The notes beneath the pieces were generated by a model. That model did not search any database, was not told the DNA's origin, and saw nothing but the letters and a program-made list of their open reading frames with translations. A stretch of DNA of 64,000 bases from Rhabdophis nuchalis (Eukaryota; Chordata; Lepidosauria; Squamata; Natricidae): positions 75,637,119 to 75,701,118 of the forward strand of contig CM077648.1 of assembly GCA_039707465.1 (NCBI GenBank). Direction: 5' to 3'. The position numbers and the translations under genes are program-made. Within the stretch, counting starts at the first letter, position 1. Each line of letters starts with the position of its first letter. Shown here in pieces: positions 25,394 through 38,293 of this stretch.

Positions 25394-26122
25394 AATACAA
25401 TAATACAATAATACAATAGCAGAGTTGGAAGGGACCTTGTAGGTCTTCTAGTCCAACCCCCTGCATGGGCAGGAATCTTATACCATTTCAGACAAATGGC
25501 TGTCTAACATCTTTTTAAAGACTTCCAGGGTTGGGGCATTCACAACTGCTGGAGGCAAGCTGTTCCAGAGGTTAATTGTTCTAACTGTCAGGAAATTTCT
25601 CCTTAGTTCTAAGTTGCTTCTCTCCTTGGTTAGTTTCCACCCATTGCTTCTTGTCCTGCCCCCAGGTGCCTTGGAGAAAAGTTTGACTCCCTCTTCTTTG
25701 TGGCACCCTCTGAGATATCGGAACACTGCTATCATGTCTCCCCTGGTCCTTCTCTTCATCAAACTAGACATACCCAGCTCCTGCAGCCGTTCTTCATATG
25801 TCTTAGTCTCCAGTCCCCTAATAATCTTGGTTGCTCTTCTCTGCACTCTTTCCAGAGTCTCCACGTCTTTTCTACATCGTGGCGACCAAAACTGTATGCA
25901 GTATTCCAAGTGTGGCCTTACCAAGGCACTATACAGTGGCATTAACACTTCACGCGATCTAGATTCTATCCCTCTGTTGATGCAGCCTAGAACTGTGTTG
26001 GCTTTTTTGGCAGCTGCTGCACACTGCTGGCTCATATTTAAATGGTTGTCCACTAGGATTCCGAGATCCCTCTCACAGTTGCTACTATTGAGCAAGGTAC
26101 CACCTATACTGTACTTGTGCAT
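25394..26122 (-). mobile_element. 5'-truncated CR1 LINE, C-terminal third of the ORF plus 3' end
   Basis: The minus strand has an uninterrupted 214-residue frame (ATG at 26122 down to 25478) that is the classic CR1 C-terminus. It contains DNHLNMSQQCAAAAKKAN, LVRPHLEYCIQFWSPRCRKD, ERVQRRATKIIRGL and a final FLTVRTINLWNSLPPAVV block. On the minus strand the 3' end follows the GGTTGGACTAGAAGACCT-type signature and closes with repeated AATACA-type octamers (25394-25420 on +), as CR1 elements do. The intact frame shows a relatively young insertion; the polymerase core and endonuclease are missing through 5' truncation. Confidence 0.92.
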
Positions 26123-27156
26123 TTGGTTTTTCTTGCCTATATCTTGCCTTCATGTTTTTATAATGAACAAATAATATAAAAGTTGGGAAAAGATAGTGAA
26201 ATGCTTAGCTAATATCAGTTGCACAGATCAGTAAAAATGGTAATTCTTCATTTCTTCGTTATCTTCTTTTCACTTTTCTTCCCTTTTCTGCAAAATAATA
26301 ACTATATCTTATCGGTTTTGTCAGGAAAAAAAATAGAAGGAAACTATTACTAATTAAGAAAATATAATTTAAATAACCAGTGGGAAATTTTATTGACAAT
26401 CAGATTGGATATGTAGCTTCAACAAATTCTATAAGTGCATTGTATTGTATTTTCCTATATTATTCTTGCTCTCAAATTTCAATTTTCATTTATATTTCAA
26501 CTAAACATTTTCTGGAAGTAACTTTAGAACTGAATTTATGATAAAACACAGCTAGGCTCTGAAAATTCTTGGATTAGCCCAAGAATTATATTATTATAGA
26601 ATTAGATTATATTATTCAATATAATTAATATAATCAGATATCTCTATTTTGCACAACTTAGATTTTAAAATCACACACTAGCACATTCCCTAAATATGCT
26701 ATGCATTTTATATCTATTGCATATTTCAAATTCTGTGCAGGAAAATTGCATCTACTGCGTATTCATTTCCTCTTAAAAAAATCATCTTTTTTTCTTCCTT
26801 GGAGGGGGCAGTGAGCTAACAAAAGCCGATGAATCTAGAAATCTGAGTTCCTTGAATCATTTTCTCTCTTATTTCAGTGATTTTTAAAAAAAGGTGCCAC
26901 TTTCCTTTTCTGAAATCGTTATGATAAAGACACTAAGTTGAGAAAGAAGAATATGTCTGATGGACAGAAAAAGAAAGTCGTGGAAATTTCTGTTTAAGGA
27001 AAAGAAGTCAGCTTGAAGTTGTGATTAAACGACATCTGGGGACAGATTATTCCATTGGGAAGCATTTGGAGAAGAATACATTGATTGGCAGGAGCTAGAT
27101 CAGGTTTATCAGGAAGTCAAACCAAACCAATATCATCTCTTTAATGGAATGGTCAG
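26123..27156. other. Intergenic, AT-rich, nothing recognised
   Basis: No gene or repeat boundary identified. Confidence 0.45.
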
Positions 27157-27158
27157 TA

Positions 27159-28008
27159 CAGATAGTCCTTGACCTATTTAATTTAATTTTCAAATTTTTA
27201 TACCGCCCCATCTCCACAATGGGACTCGGGGCGGTGCACAGAAGATAAAAAGTAAAAACAACAGCATACACATCATATAAATACAATCCACAATTTAAAA
27301 CCGAATTAAATAAATATAACTGTGCTACAAAGATTAAAACTATAAAACCCTCTATTAAAATTAAATTTACATTATTAAACTCTAAGCCAGGCTGGCCAGA
27401 TGGAAAAAATGTGATTTGAGCTCCCGACGGAAGAGGCACAGGTCCGTGATGGTGCGACTATTGGGGGGCAGGTCGCTCCAGAGAGCTGGACCCGCCACAG
27501 AGAAGGCCCTTCCCCCGGGGGCCGCCAGCCAGTATTGACTGGCAGACGGCACCCTGAGGAGGCCTTCCCTGTGCGAGCGGACAGGTCGAAGGGAGGTATG
27601 CGGTCTCGCAAATACTCGCAAAGACGTATGACCACAATTGAGCCCAACATTTTTGTTGCTAAGTGGAACATTTGTTAAGTGAATTTAGCTTTATTTTATG
27701 ACCTTTCTTGTCACAGTTGCTAAGTGAATCACTGTAGTTGATAAGTTAGCAACATGGTTGGTAAGTGAATCTGGCTTCCTCATTGACTGTGCTTGTCAGA
27801 AGGTCACAAAAGCTGATCACGTGACCCCGGGACACTGCAACCATCTTAAATTTGAATCAGTTGCCAATCGTCCACATTTCGAACACATGACTCTGGAGAT
27901 TCTACAGAGGTCAGAAGTGTGAAAAAAATGGTCTTAGGTCACTTTTTTCAGTGCCATTGTAACTTTGAATGGTCACTAAATTCACTGTTGCAAGTTGAGG
28001 ACTACCTG
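27159..28008. mobile_element. TA-flanked MITE interrupted by an L2 fragment
   Basis: The left end CAGATAGTCCTTGAC and right end GTTGAGGACTACCTG are inverted repeats. Each is flanked by TA (27157-27158 and 28009-28010), consistent with Tc1/mariner-type integration. The native interior resumes at about 27632 (ATGACCACAATTGAGC) and contains repeated TTGCTAAGTG phrases. The family assignment is inference; no transposase is present. Confidence 0.6.
27175..27631 (-). mobile_element. L2 LINE 3' fragment inserted near the left end of the MITE
   Basis: Antisense L2: the + strand starts with the complement of the 3' tail (ATACCGCCCC, then GGGACTCGGGGCGG). The minus-strand frame ending near 27382 reads GRAFSVAGPALWSDLP and DLCLFRRELKSHFFHLA, the typical L2 C-terminus. 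It splits the MITE, so it is the younger insertion. Confidence 0.85.
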
Positions 28009-28010
28009 TA

Positions 28011-28390
28011 CATATTTGTTAAAAAAGCAAATCTAGAGCGCAACTAGAACATTATTATTCAGAGTTTGATTGAATGAAATCTCAGTGTCCCATGTATAGT
28101 TCACTTCATTATATACTTCAAAGGAATGCATATTAGTTAAATTAGCCATTGAACAGGCTATTCATTAGTTTAGCACACATATCTTTTATTTAAAATATTA
28201 CAAATAAAAATTAACTGAGATATTAGATTTTTTACGTACACACAAGCGTTGTGCTAATCTTTAATTTATGAATTATATTTAACAAAGAGAATCATTCATG
28301 TGTATATATATATATATATAAACCAAAATCTACATACCTATACCCGTGAAAATCTACGAAAACATATATATATATACATACATACATACA
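28011..28390. repeat. AT-rich stretch with TA and CATA microsatellites
   Basis: A TA run near 28303-28320, another TA run near 28365, and CATACATACATACATA at about 28373-28390 immediately before the LINE. The same CATA motif reappears after the LINE's ATT tail. Confidence 0.6.
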
Positions 28391-28402
28391 TTTTTTTTCA
28401 AG

Positions 28403-29026
28403 ATGGCGGCGCGCTTAGACGCTGCGGCTTTGAGCTCCTGGTGTCACAGTAGTAGAGTAAGGCAAAAACTAGTCTATACCCGCAGGGAGTTATTAAAGAT
28501 TGGATCTTCTAGTCGACTAAATATTACCAGCGACTTCCAGCAGTCTCATAATATACCGAATGACATAGTAAGACTGCCAGGCTCTCCATGGATCGTTGTT
28601 TGGCCTAGGAGGCAGCGAAGAGAGAGGAAGCAGAAGCGGGGATGCAGAGGTGGTTTGCTAGTTCGGTTACGAAAGCAGCCTCACAGACCAGCATTACCAA
28701 GCATTTTCCTAACCAACTCTAGATCCTTTGTCCACAAAACCGATGAACTAGAGCTATGGATGGCAGCGAATAAGCTCATTGGTGACTGCTGTGTGATGAT
28801 CATCACAGAGACCTGGCTTCATCCACTTGTACCGGATGCGTCTGTGGAGCTAACTAACCGCACTACACACCGCTTTGACAGAAACAACAACTCTGGTAAA
28901 AGCAAAGGTGGAGGACTGTGTATTTACACACATAATAACTGGTGTACCAACAGTAGAGTTGCTTATACACACTGCTCTGCAGACTTGGAATTCTTAACTC
29001 ATTTGTCGGCCATTTTATTTACCTAG
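28403..29026 (+). pseudogene. LINE ORF, N-terminal part and first half of the endonuclease
   Basis: Begins MAARLDAAALSSWCHSSRV and includes the endonuclease residues ITETWLHP and a GGGLCIY block, which follow the usual order of AP-type LINE endonucleases (Mg-binding TETWL, then the GGV/GGL strand). The frame ends with a stop at 29024-29026. The homologous reading resumes in another frame (VITAVYIPPDAN, near 29045), so the ORF is broken. Confidence 0.75.
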
Positions 29027-29371
29027 AGAGATTTCAGTTACAGTTATAACTGCTGTCTATATTCCACCTGATGCAAATGTTAGCACGGCACTCTCTAAGT
29101 TACATGATGCCATTGAGAGGCAGCAGCAAACTTACCCTGAGGGTGCTTTTATCGTGGCTGGGGATTTTAATCAAGCCAGTCTAAAGTCTGTTCTCCCTAA
29201 ATTTGTACAGTATGTGCAGTGTACCACCAGAGGTAAGAATACTCTAGACCATATGTACTCAAACTTAAGACAGGCATATAGAGCAATCCCCCTCTCCCAT
29301 CTGGGTACGTCCACATCTCTCTGCTGCTGTGCCCAAAGTATATTCCCCTCAGGAAAAGGATACGGCCAGTC

Positions 29372-31012
29372 TTGAAAACTGTCAAAATCTGGCCAGAGGG
29401 AGCACTCTGTCAGTTACAGGACTGCTTTGAGACTACCGAGTGGAGTATATTTGAACACTTGGAGCTGCAAGAATTCACTGACACTGTACTCTCATACATT
29501 AAAACATGTACAGATAATGTAACAGTGAATAAACGTATCAGAGTTTACAGCAATCGTAAACCCTGGATGTCAGCAGAGGTACAATCACTGCTGAGAGCCC
29601 GAAACTCCGCTTTCAAAGCAGGAAACAAAGAAAAATATAATGAAGCCAGGGCAAACTTGAGAAGAGGCATTAAGGCAGCTAAACAGGAATACAAGCAAAA
29701 GGTAGAGAAGTATCTGGAAGATAACAACTCAAGACAGGTGTGGCAGGGACTACAACACCTAACCAACTATAAGGGCAATACAAAAAAAATAGCCAATGCT
29801 GATGCCCTGCTAGTAGAGGAGCTAAATAGCTTCTTCGCCCGCTTTGAGGTAAAAAGACCAGTCTCTGTGGCTTTATCCCAAAGGCCCTCTAACATCCAGC
29901 CACTCACCCTGGATGAACATCAAGTGAGAGCTGAGCTGAAGGCTGTAAATCCCAACAAAGCTGCAGGTCCAGATGGGGTGTTGGGGAAAGTGGTAAAAAC
30001 CTGTGCTGACCAATTAGCAGGGGTTCTGACAAGGATTTTTAACCTTTCCCTGAAACAGGCTAGAGTCCCATCATGCCTGAAAGCAGCCACCATTATCCCA
30101 GTTCCAAAGACAGCAGCCATAAAAAGCTTGAATGACTATAGACCCATTGCACTGACATCTATAGTGATGAAGTGCTTTGAGAGACTGGTCCTACAACACC
30201 TCAGGTCCTGTCTTCCACCAAGTTTTGATCAACACCAGTTTGCGTATAGAAACAACAGGTCGACAGGGGATGCCATCACCACTGCTCTCCATATCGCACT
30301 GAGCCACCTTGAGAAATCTGGGAATTATGTCAGAATGCTTTTTATAGATTATAGCTCGGCCTTTAACACCATCCTACCAGGCATTCTCATTGAAAAGTTG
30401 ACTGACCTGAATTTCCCTCCCCTTACTTGTGAATGGATCAAAGACTTCCTGACCGATCGTCCACAAACAGTAAGGGTTGGGTCCTTTACATCTTCCACAC
30501 TGAAGCTCAGCACAGGCTCCCCTCAGGGCTGTGTGCTCAGCCCCTACCTCTACTCACTGTATACATATGACTGCATATCCTCTGATCCATCCAACATCAT
30601 AATAAAGTTTGCAGATGACACAACGGTGGTGGGTCTCATAACTGGAGGGGACGAATCAGCATACAGGGAAGAAGTCCAGAAGGTATCCGCATGGTGCTCA
30701 AGAAACAACTTACATCTAAATACTAGCAAGACAAAGGAGATGGTGCTAGATTTCCGGAGGCACAGAGAGGAACCTGCCCCACTGTATATCGAGGGGGGCT
30801 GTGTGGAGAGGGTTTCCTCTTTTAAATTCTTAGGAGTGCTTATTAGCCAAGATCTCACCTGGAAAAACAACACGTCTCTGGTGATTGGAAAAGCTCACAT
30901 ATTGTATCACAGTGTGGTATGCTGGTTTAACAGTTGCGGAGAGGAAGGCACTACAGAGAGTGATCAATTCGGCACAAGAAACCATCGGTTGCCCTCTGAC
31001 ATCACTGGATAA
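29372..31012 (+). pseudogene. LINE reverse transcriptase ORF
   Basis: A 546-residue frame. After a linker with KPWMSAEVQSLLRARN it holds the reverse-transcriptase blocks in order: AAGPDGV, FNDYRP-like LNDYRPIALTSIVMKCFERL, DQHQFAYRNNRSTGDAI, FIDYSSAFNTI, TGSPQGCVLSPYLYSLYT, the catalytic FADDT at 30607-30621 (two Asp present), and NNLHLNTSKTKEMVLDFRR. After FKFLGVLISQDLTWKNN the frame runs out of homology. The true C-terminus (TYCITVWYAG...ALQRVINSAQ) continues in a different frame from about 30900 to 31214. Structural genes of the polymerase are intact in sequence, but the element as a whole is not. Confidence 0.85.
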
Positions 31013-31312
31013 CATCGCCAGATCTCGCTGCTTTAGCAGAGCAAGGAAGATTCTCAAAGATGATTCACACCCTGGTTGGTATCTCTTTGCCCTTCTACCA
31101 TCAGGCAGAAGATATCAAAGTATAGCCAGCCGAACGAACAGGTTTAAAGGTAGCTTCTATCCATGGGCTGTGAGACTTTTAAATTCAACCGCAATCACTC
31201 CATGCACATGCTAGTTTTTTCTTTTTTCTTTTCTCTCTTTTTTGTTTCTGTTATAATTTTGCACCAGTGAAGTTAAAACCAATTTCATTGTAATTTTTAC
31301 AATGACAATAAA

Positions 31313-31487
<175 letters not shown>

Positions 31488-33038
31488 CACATATACATGT
31501 ACACACACACATCAACACACACAGAGAGTTATACTATGATCTTTAATCAAATGTTTGGAACATCTGCATAACCCTTTTATTTGACCTTTCCTAAGGAAAT
31601 TGGGGGTGGGTGGGTTTCTAAGTCTATAATCCCACTCTAATGCCCTCCTGATGTGTTAGATAGCCTCCATAACCAATATATTTTGTTTTGTTCAGCCATT
31701 TATCATTTAAAACACTTGCTGAATCTTTTTATCACCTTTAAGTGTATTTATAAGCTAGCTTACACCTGCAAACCTCTATCATGAACCTTGGTTCAATGCT
31801 ATGAGATGTATCAAAGCATTAGTCTCATGTTTGCTAAGTTGACATAAGATAAAAACACAAAATATTTAATAGGAAGGAGGGGGGAAAACCCCATAGGCTA
31901 GTGACGATAGAATGTTAAAATAAGAGGGCCAGTTAAATATGTAGTTCAAGGTCAATTTCTAACTACATAGGTTTAGGAAATATAGTAAATATGCTAATTT
32001 AACAACAGGAGAACAAACATTTGTGAGACTTATTTTTTTAGTACGCAGTTCTAGGCTGCATAATTCCATAGTTATATAAATGCTTCTGTATATGAGGACA
32101 GAATACAGGAAGGCTTTTTGTTTGGTTTGGTTTTTTTTGCTGCTTTGTGTCTTATGAATGGTTCCTCTTCTTAAGTTTTCACAGATTTCTAAGGTTCCAT
32201 ATCCTATAGCCTTATGGGAAGATGTCTTTGGGACAGGCTATTTTAGGTAGTGTCCTGTGGGAATCAAAAGAGTGGAAGAGAACTAAACTAAAAAACTCCT
32301 TTCAAACTACCATAGAAATTTCTTTGTCTGTCCTCTTCTGTTCCAACACTGAAAGTAGCAAAGAGATTATGATGGACTTTCCCCACACAAAATAGATAAC
32401 ATCACAATTCTCCTTCACTTTTGACATAGTCAGAAAATGAGAACAGATCTGGAGCTGGTTTGGTTATATCTTTCCAATTTTTCATTGCTGTCAAAAGAAG
32501 AAAGCTAGTTTCAGGAGAATATTGGAAAATATTGGATTTTTTTTCCTTCGTGATTTAGGAAAAATACCACAAGTGTTAATTTTTTTTCTGCCCTACTGAA
32601 CTTTTATTAAACAAGAGTTTACAATCTCGAAGCAACTAGTAGCAAACATTTCCACGCTAAATGATAGTTCTGTGGGATCAGACTTACCCGAATCAAGATG
32701 CTCTGATTTGCAGTTCTAAAACTTACTAATTGGAAATTGAAAGGTTTATAAGCCAGCACATATGGTGGGTAAGGCAACTCTGCCACCATCAATCTTTAAC
32801 ATCCTTCAGAGAGCTCTTGGTCACTGCATAATTTCTAAGGGCCCAAGAGAATGGCACTTCAGGCATTTTGCAGGACCTACACTCACACGGGGGTGGGGGG
32901 ATTGTTTTGTTTATAAAAGCATTTGCACTTTTAAACATTTACACTACATTTACCTCCTAACTGGTGGGATCTGGACAACATTAAATGCACTTTTAAGGTA
33001 ATCCCTATATTAGAACTATTTTTAGTGTTCTAGGAATA
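31488..33038. other. Intergenic, AT-rich, nothing recognised
   Basis: No gene or transposon boundaries identified. Confidence 0.45.
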
Positions 33039-33046
33039 AACTAGGC

Positions 33047-33467
33047 CAGTGATGGCGAACCTTTTTTGCCTCGGGTGCCAAAAGCACACACACTTGCGCT
33101 ATTGTGCGCGCTCATGTGCCCACACCCATAATTTAATGCCTCCCATGCCGTGTCCCCTGAGCATGCACGCATGACACCCCTGCTGCCCCATGCATGTGCA
33201 CATGGCTTTTTTGGAGCCTGGGGAGGGCAAAAAAAAGGCCCAACACACAAACTGGAAATTCAGGAATGGACTTGCAAGTTGCCCGTTGGGTCATTTTTCT
33301 CCCTCTGAAGGCTTCAGGAGGGCAAAAACTGGCTGAAAATCAAGGCCAAAAATCAGCAGGCCAGCATGCTCATGTGCGCTGGAGCTGACAGGACAATGCC
33401 TTGCGTGCCCTCAGAAATGGCTTCGCGTGCCACCTGTGGCACCCGTGCCATAGGTTCGCCATCACGG
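33047..33467. mobile_element. Non-autonomous hAT-type element
   Basis: Ends CAGTGATGGCGAACC and GGTTCGCCATCACG, with GGGTGCC/GGCACCC continuing the inverted repeat. Flanked by a perfect 8-bp duplication, AACTAGGC (33039-33046 and 33468-33475). The last base pair of the right terminus is altered. No coding capacity. Confidence 0.9.
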
Positions 33468-33689
33468 AACTAGGCTATGGTAGTATTTGATGACCAAAGT
33501 AGGACTATTTTGATTGGTACTCTCTTTAACATAAGTAAGATGGCTACAGATGGCATAGTTGCAATTAAGATGGCACTTAATCCTTCTTTATTATACTAAA
33601 AAATAAAAGTCCAATATCATGATGTATGACAGAGATCAATATAAATGTAAAAGAGCATGAAGTGAAAAGGAAGAAAAGCAAGAAGTATA

Positions 33690-34790
33690 AAAAGAGGATG
33701 CTTGGTGGAACAGTGAAGTCAAAGAGGTTGTGGAAGAGAAAAATGCATATAAGAGAGATACAACTGCAATAATGAGGATAAAAATAATATATTGTATAAT
33801 ACATGTATAGAAAAATACATAGTTGCAAAGTCAAAGACAGGAAAAAATGGTAAGTATTAAACAGGTAGTGAAAATGCCAAGTACTCTTTGATGAAAATAA
33901 AACTTTGTTTTGGAAGTGGACTAAAAAGGGATAGAAAGGAACCTGAGTGAATACAAAAACTATAGATAGATTAATTTGTTGAATTACTTGGAAGATAGAT
34001 ACAGATTAAAATGTGTATTTGTTTAGGATCAAGGATTAGAAAGAAACTCCAAAAATAAAAATAAAGTGACACTTAGATCCTAACAACTGAGCAAGGAATA
34101 AATCAGTAATATGAGATATCATCGTAAGAGTTCAATATTTATTTATTTATTTATTATTTGGTTATAGATAGATGTAAATAATGCTTATAATGATGCTTAA
34201 ATGTGCATTGGTTGGGAAAATATATATACATAACTTTTGTTTGCAGATGATGCCACATTTTTAACTAAGAACCTAATGGTTTTGAAGTAATTGTTAGTTT
34301 GTAAAGTACAACATGTAATGATCTGAAGTGAATAGACCAAAGACCAAAGCAGTTATATTTGACAGGGAAATAGACAGAAAAATTATATGTTACACATAAA
34401 TGTTGTGAAGCTAGAGGTAGTAGATGAATTTGTGTACAAACATTAAACGGATGGGAAAATGAGTGAAAGTGCTTTAAGATGTGTAAATACTGGTAGAAAG
34501 GTAGGGGAATATATGGGATCTGCTGTGATGAATTAACGTTTATTGAAAGAAGCTAAAAGAGATACATGTAAGACCTATAAGGAAATAATAGTTGTGTGTG
34601 AGAGGAGAAACTTAAAAAGAAGGTGAATGCTATAGAAATACATTACTTTAAAAATGCATGGGGTAAAATAAAAGTTGGATGAAGGATGCTTGTGGATTGA
34701 ATACAAAAGTAAAAGATCAGTATATTGGGGAAAAAAGTTCATTGAAGTGATTTTGCTACACAGAAAAAAAAATATGAGAATTCAATCAGA
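33690..34790 (+). mobile_element. Degenerate RTE-like LINE
   Basis: Conceptual + strand reading gives DAWWNSEVKEVVEEKNAYKR at about 33699-33760, a post-endonuclease linker typical of several LINE clades. Near 34243 comes a FADDATFLT motif (polymerase active site with both Asp), then VDEFVY and a VNTGRKVGEYMGSAV block resembling the RTE-type C-terminal region (VDEFVYLG...RRVNAGRKV). Many stops and indels. Clade uncertain. Confidence 0.55.
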
Positions 34791-37700
34791 AAGCAATTAT
34801 ATGAAGCAGAGTGAATTGTGTGAAGGAAAAGGGGAAAAACTGTAGTTCTATGAAGTGGATGAGATTGCCAAAAACAGATAAATGAAGCTTTAAAGAAAAA
34901 AGGAAAAATATAAAGTGGTATATAGTCATGGTGAAAGAATGAAAAACATACGATTCTTTTACGTAATATTGATAGTCTTCTTTTAGGCTTTCATAACATT
35001 GTTTATCCCAAAAGTACATGATAGGTGTAGGTGTAGGTGTAATGAATGTATATAATTAGACTTTTGAAATATGTTCAAACCTAAATTCTGCATTATTAAG
35101 AACCTTTACTGAAGTTAACCACTTTCTTCTGGTAGGAGCACATCATAAATCGTATTGATAGAAAATAAATTTATATTTTAATATTTTGTAATACACAATC
35201 CATTATCAAATCAGTTGTAGCTGATTTGGTAATAAAATCTATATTACTATATTGCCATGTGCACATGAAGAGGGGGCGAATACCACATTGACCCTAGAAA
35301 AAGTGTTCCTTTTTTAATTTGTTGGAAAATGAGGCTGTTGTATTGCTTTTTTTTAAATCTACCAGGAATTGTAAATGGAAATTATCAATGGGGAGAAAGT
35401 ATTACTGAAACGTTAACAAAGTTCTGAAACAATATGAGTTGCTTCCCCCCTACCTCACCAATTCTGCCTTAAAATTACAGCAAGATTTACTTACTTACTT
35501 AAAATAGCAAAGATACAATACACAATTGTTTTCTTTATCCACTTCATTTCAAACCACTATATATAATTTTGCAACAAAGAAAGACATATACCTCTGTACC
35601 AAATATATAAATATTTCTAAATGCTCCAGGATTCTGACTCTTTTTCATATGGCACATGTATTCCAGTTCAGCAAGCTGGTGTAATCAAAAGGAACTCTTA
35701 ATTTTGACCCTATTAAAAAAGCTGTGTTTGTATATTCCTGTACTTTGAGAATAACCTCTAAGTGAGGTTATAACAAATTGAATACACCAGAGAACTATTT
35801 TTTTTATTCAGTCCAAAGATAGTTGCAGGTAGTAACTGTTTTATCTAGATCAAGAATGGCTTTGAGCTGAATTAAAATGAATAGGGGATCAATATATTTA
35901 GAAAGGCCAGAAGGAAAGACACGTTAGAGATTATGGTCAGGATTTTTACACAAGGGGTTGCTTGGATAGTTAGAGAGTGGTTGCTGCAAAGGACCCTTCA
36001 GAAGAAAAAATTGAGAAGTTTGTTTGAGACTGTTATTCAAGTCTGTAAGGACATTGCTCAGAGCTATGAACTAAGGGAATATTCTGGGATTGAAAAAGCC
36101 TACTGGAAAAAGATGCAAAGGCTGCAGTATAGATAGAAACAAGGACATATTAGTGATCTTCAGATCAGTAGCATAAAGCTACTGATTTTGGCAAAAAGAG
36201 GCCTAGAGAAACAATTGTCTTGGAAACCGGAGGTAAGAAAAGAGGAAGAAAGCAAAAAGAGATTGATGCATCCAGCATCTGTGTGGACTACATGTGATTT
36301 GGCCAAATAAGAATATTAAGGAAATCTAATTTGTGAGAAAATCCACTGAAATGTTATTTGCTGAGGAAGATTCTCCTAAGTAATTGGAACACTAATTGGC
36401 ATATCGGCCAAGCTATTTCTATCCATTACTTGAAAAAAGTGTTTTATCCCCACTTGTAAATAATTCTCTTCATAAATACCTTAAGTTGTTTATATAAACA
36501 GGGTATCAGTGCAGTGCTTATGCTGTGGAACTGGGCTGCTAAAGATCGACAACATTTAATACATTTATTTTGGCAGGAATGACTAGACAAGGTGTTGATT
36601 TAGAGCAAATTAATATAAGGATTGGTAACTTTATCAGACTGCTGAGCAGGCCCTCCTATAAAGTTCTTCTCCACACATAAACAAACACACAAAATCCACA
36701 AAACCTCAGAGATCTTATTGATCTGACATATAATATCTTGGTTCTTGCAATCTTGTATCCAGTGATTGGACCTTGGAGATTATAAAATGTATTTTATTTT
36801 GCAAAATAAATATATATTTCCTATGTCTAGAGAAAGGTTGTAGAGGTATAATGTATATGGTATTAATGATATCTGGTCTCACTTTTGTTCCCTACAAGCA
36901 TACAAAAGTATCGAACTATATGGTCTGTGATTAATTCGGGTATTCTGAACAATCTGACTTAATTCAAGGAATCGCACAGACATATACACATTTCATTGTA
37001 TTCTTTGTTTTTCATGGTAATTCTGAACTTTGGAAAATTATAGGAATCAATCCATTGTGAAATCTGAACATATTAAAAAAAATACAGAGCAGGAAAGTAC
37101 TATTATATCTTATCCTATTGTCTCTACAAAATTAGAAAACAAAAGGTAAAAGTCAGAGGGAAATATTGAACATAGTGTTATGCAAATGTTGAAGTCAGTT
37201 ATATATTCCAAGACATAAGATTATAGAAACAGAAATTTTCTATTAATATTATCCTACTGAGAAACTGATAGCAAAGTATTAAGCCTCCAGCTTGTTTATA
37301 GCTTTAGCTTCACTGTCAATATGGTAAAGGCATTAAGCCTGCTTCGGGTTTCATTCTTCATTCTACTTACCAGTTTTTGCTAACAAAAACCTTCCTTCCT
37401 TCTTTCCTTTGCTTCCTGAGCAAATTATGACACATTGCATTGTGACCTAATTATGCAAATGCCACAAAGAGGTAATTGCACCATTTTTCATGGTTGTATC
37501 ACCACACTGATGCCCCCATCTCAGTTTCCTGCAGTTGCCACTGGCTCTGTTTAAATAACATAGGAAGCCATATGTTGCATTCAGCTTTGATTTAGTATGA
37601 AATGTGAACACATCCCTTTGGTTTGCAAGTTATCACTTAAGATTTTGCATTAACTATGGCCCTGTTGTGATTTATTTAAAAAAATGGATAAAGCAAACTA

Positions 37701-37954
37701 TGACTTTACAATTGTGCACAATTGTGTCTCTCTGTGCGTCTATTTTCACATATCTTGAAGCCAGCATAATATTTAGGAGCTTCAGAAATTAGGTGCCTGA
37801 ATATTTTTCTTATTTTCTTATAAATTTTGTTGAAACACTGAATATGGTAGAGTAATCAAGTACACTTGGCACATCAGAGGCTAAAATTATTAAAAAATAA
37901 TAACTATGTGATCGGGCTTGATAAATCACCACTTATAGCTTGAAAATTAATGAG
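34791..37954. other. Intergenic, AT-rich, nothing recognised
   Basis: Over 3 kb without recognisable genes or repeats beyond short runs, for example GTGTAG repeated near 35026-35040. Confidence 0.5.
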
Positions 37955-38293
37955 TAGTTACCATCGAACTCTCCCCTGCCCTTCTCTCCCTCAGGCTTGC
38001 CCCACAGAAGCCTCCCCTATCCTACCCCCTTCTCACCTTCAGCCTTGCCCCACAGAATCCCCCCCTCCTATTCCCATCTCTCCCTCAGGTTTGCCACACA
38101 GAAGCCTCTCCTATTCTATCCATTTCTCTCCCTCAGGTTTGTCTCACAGAAGCCCCACCTATCTTATCACCTTCTCTCCCTCAGGTTTGTCCCACAGAAG
38201 CCCCACCTATCTTATCACCTTCTCTCCCTCAGGGTTAGCCCCACCTATCTTATCACCTTCTCTCCCTCAGGTTTGTCCCATAGAAGCCCCACC
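37955..38293 (+). repeat. 48-bp minisatellite, left block (degenerate edge)
   Basis: About seven units of the 48-bp pyrimidine-rich repeat also found at 44231-45040. They are diverged at the outer edge and match the right block closely next to the L2 insertion. One unit near 38233 is shortened. The array was cut in two by the L2 insertion. Confidence 0.9.

Larger units (their letters stand above)
28391..31312 (+). mobile_element. Nearly full-length Rex1/CR1-like LINE, defective
   Basis: A 2.9-kb non-LTR retrotransposon. It opens with a GC-rich 5' end and ATG at 28403 and continues through an apurinic-like endonuclease (MIITETWL near 28797, IVAGDFNQASL near 29153) and the reverse transcriptase. 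The 3' end reads ACAATGACAATAAAG before an ATT array. Disruptions are a frame break near 29023 in the endonuclease, another near 29340, and an internal deletion near 30896-30905 where the thumb region is shortened and the frame changes. Placement in the Rex1/CR1 group rests on the LNDYRPIALTS, LFIDYSSAFNTI and TGSPQGCVLSP motifs and the tail; the clade needs a phylogeny. Confidence 0.8.

Noticed and set aside
35933..36136. Short frame as an exon
   Set aside because: No recognisable family, no convincing splice context and AT-rich surroundings.
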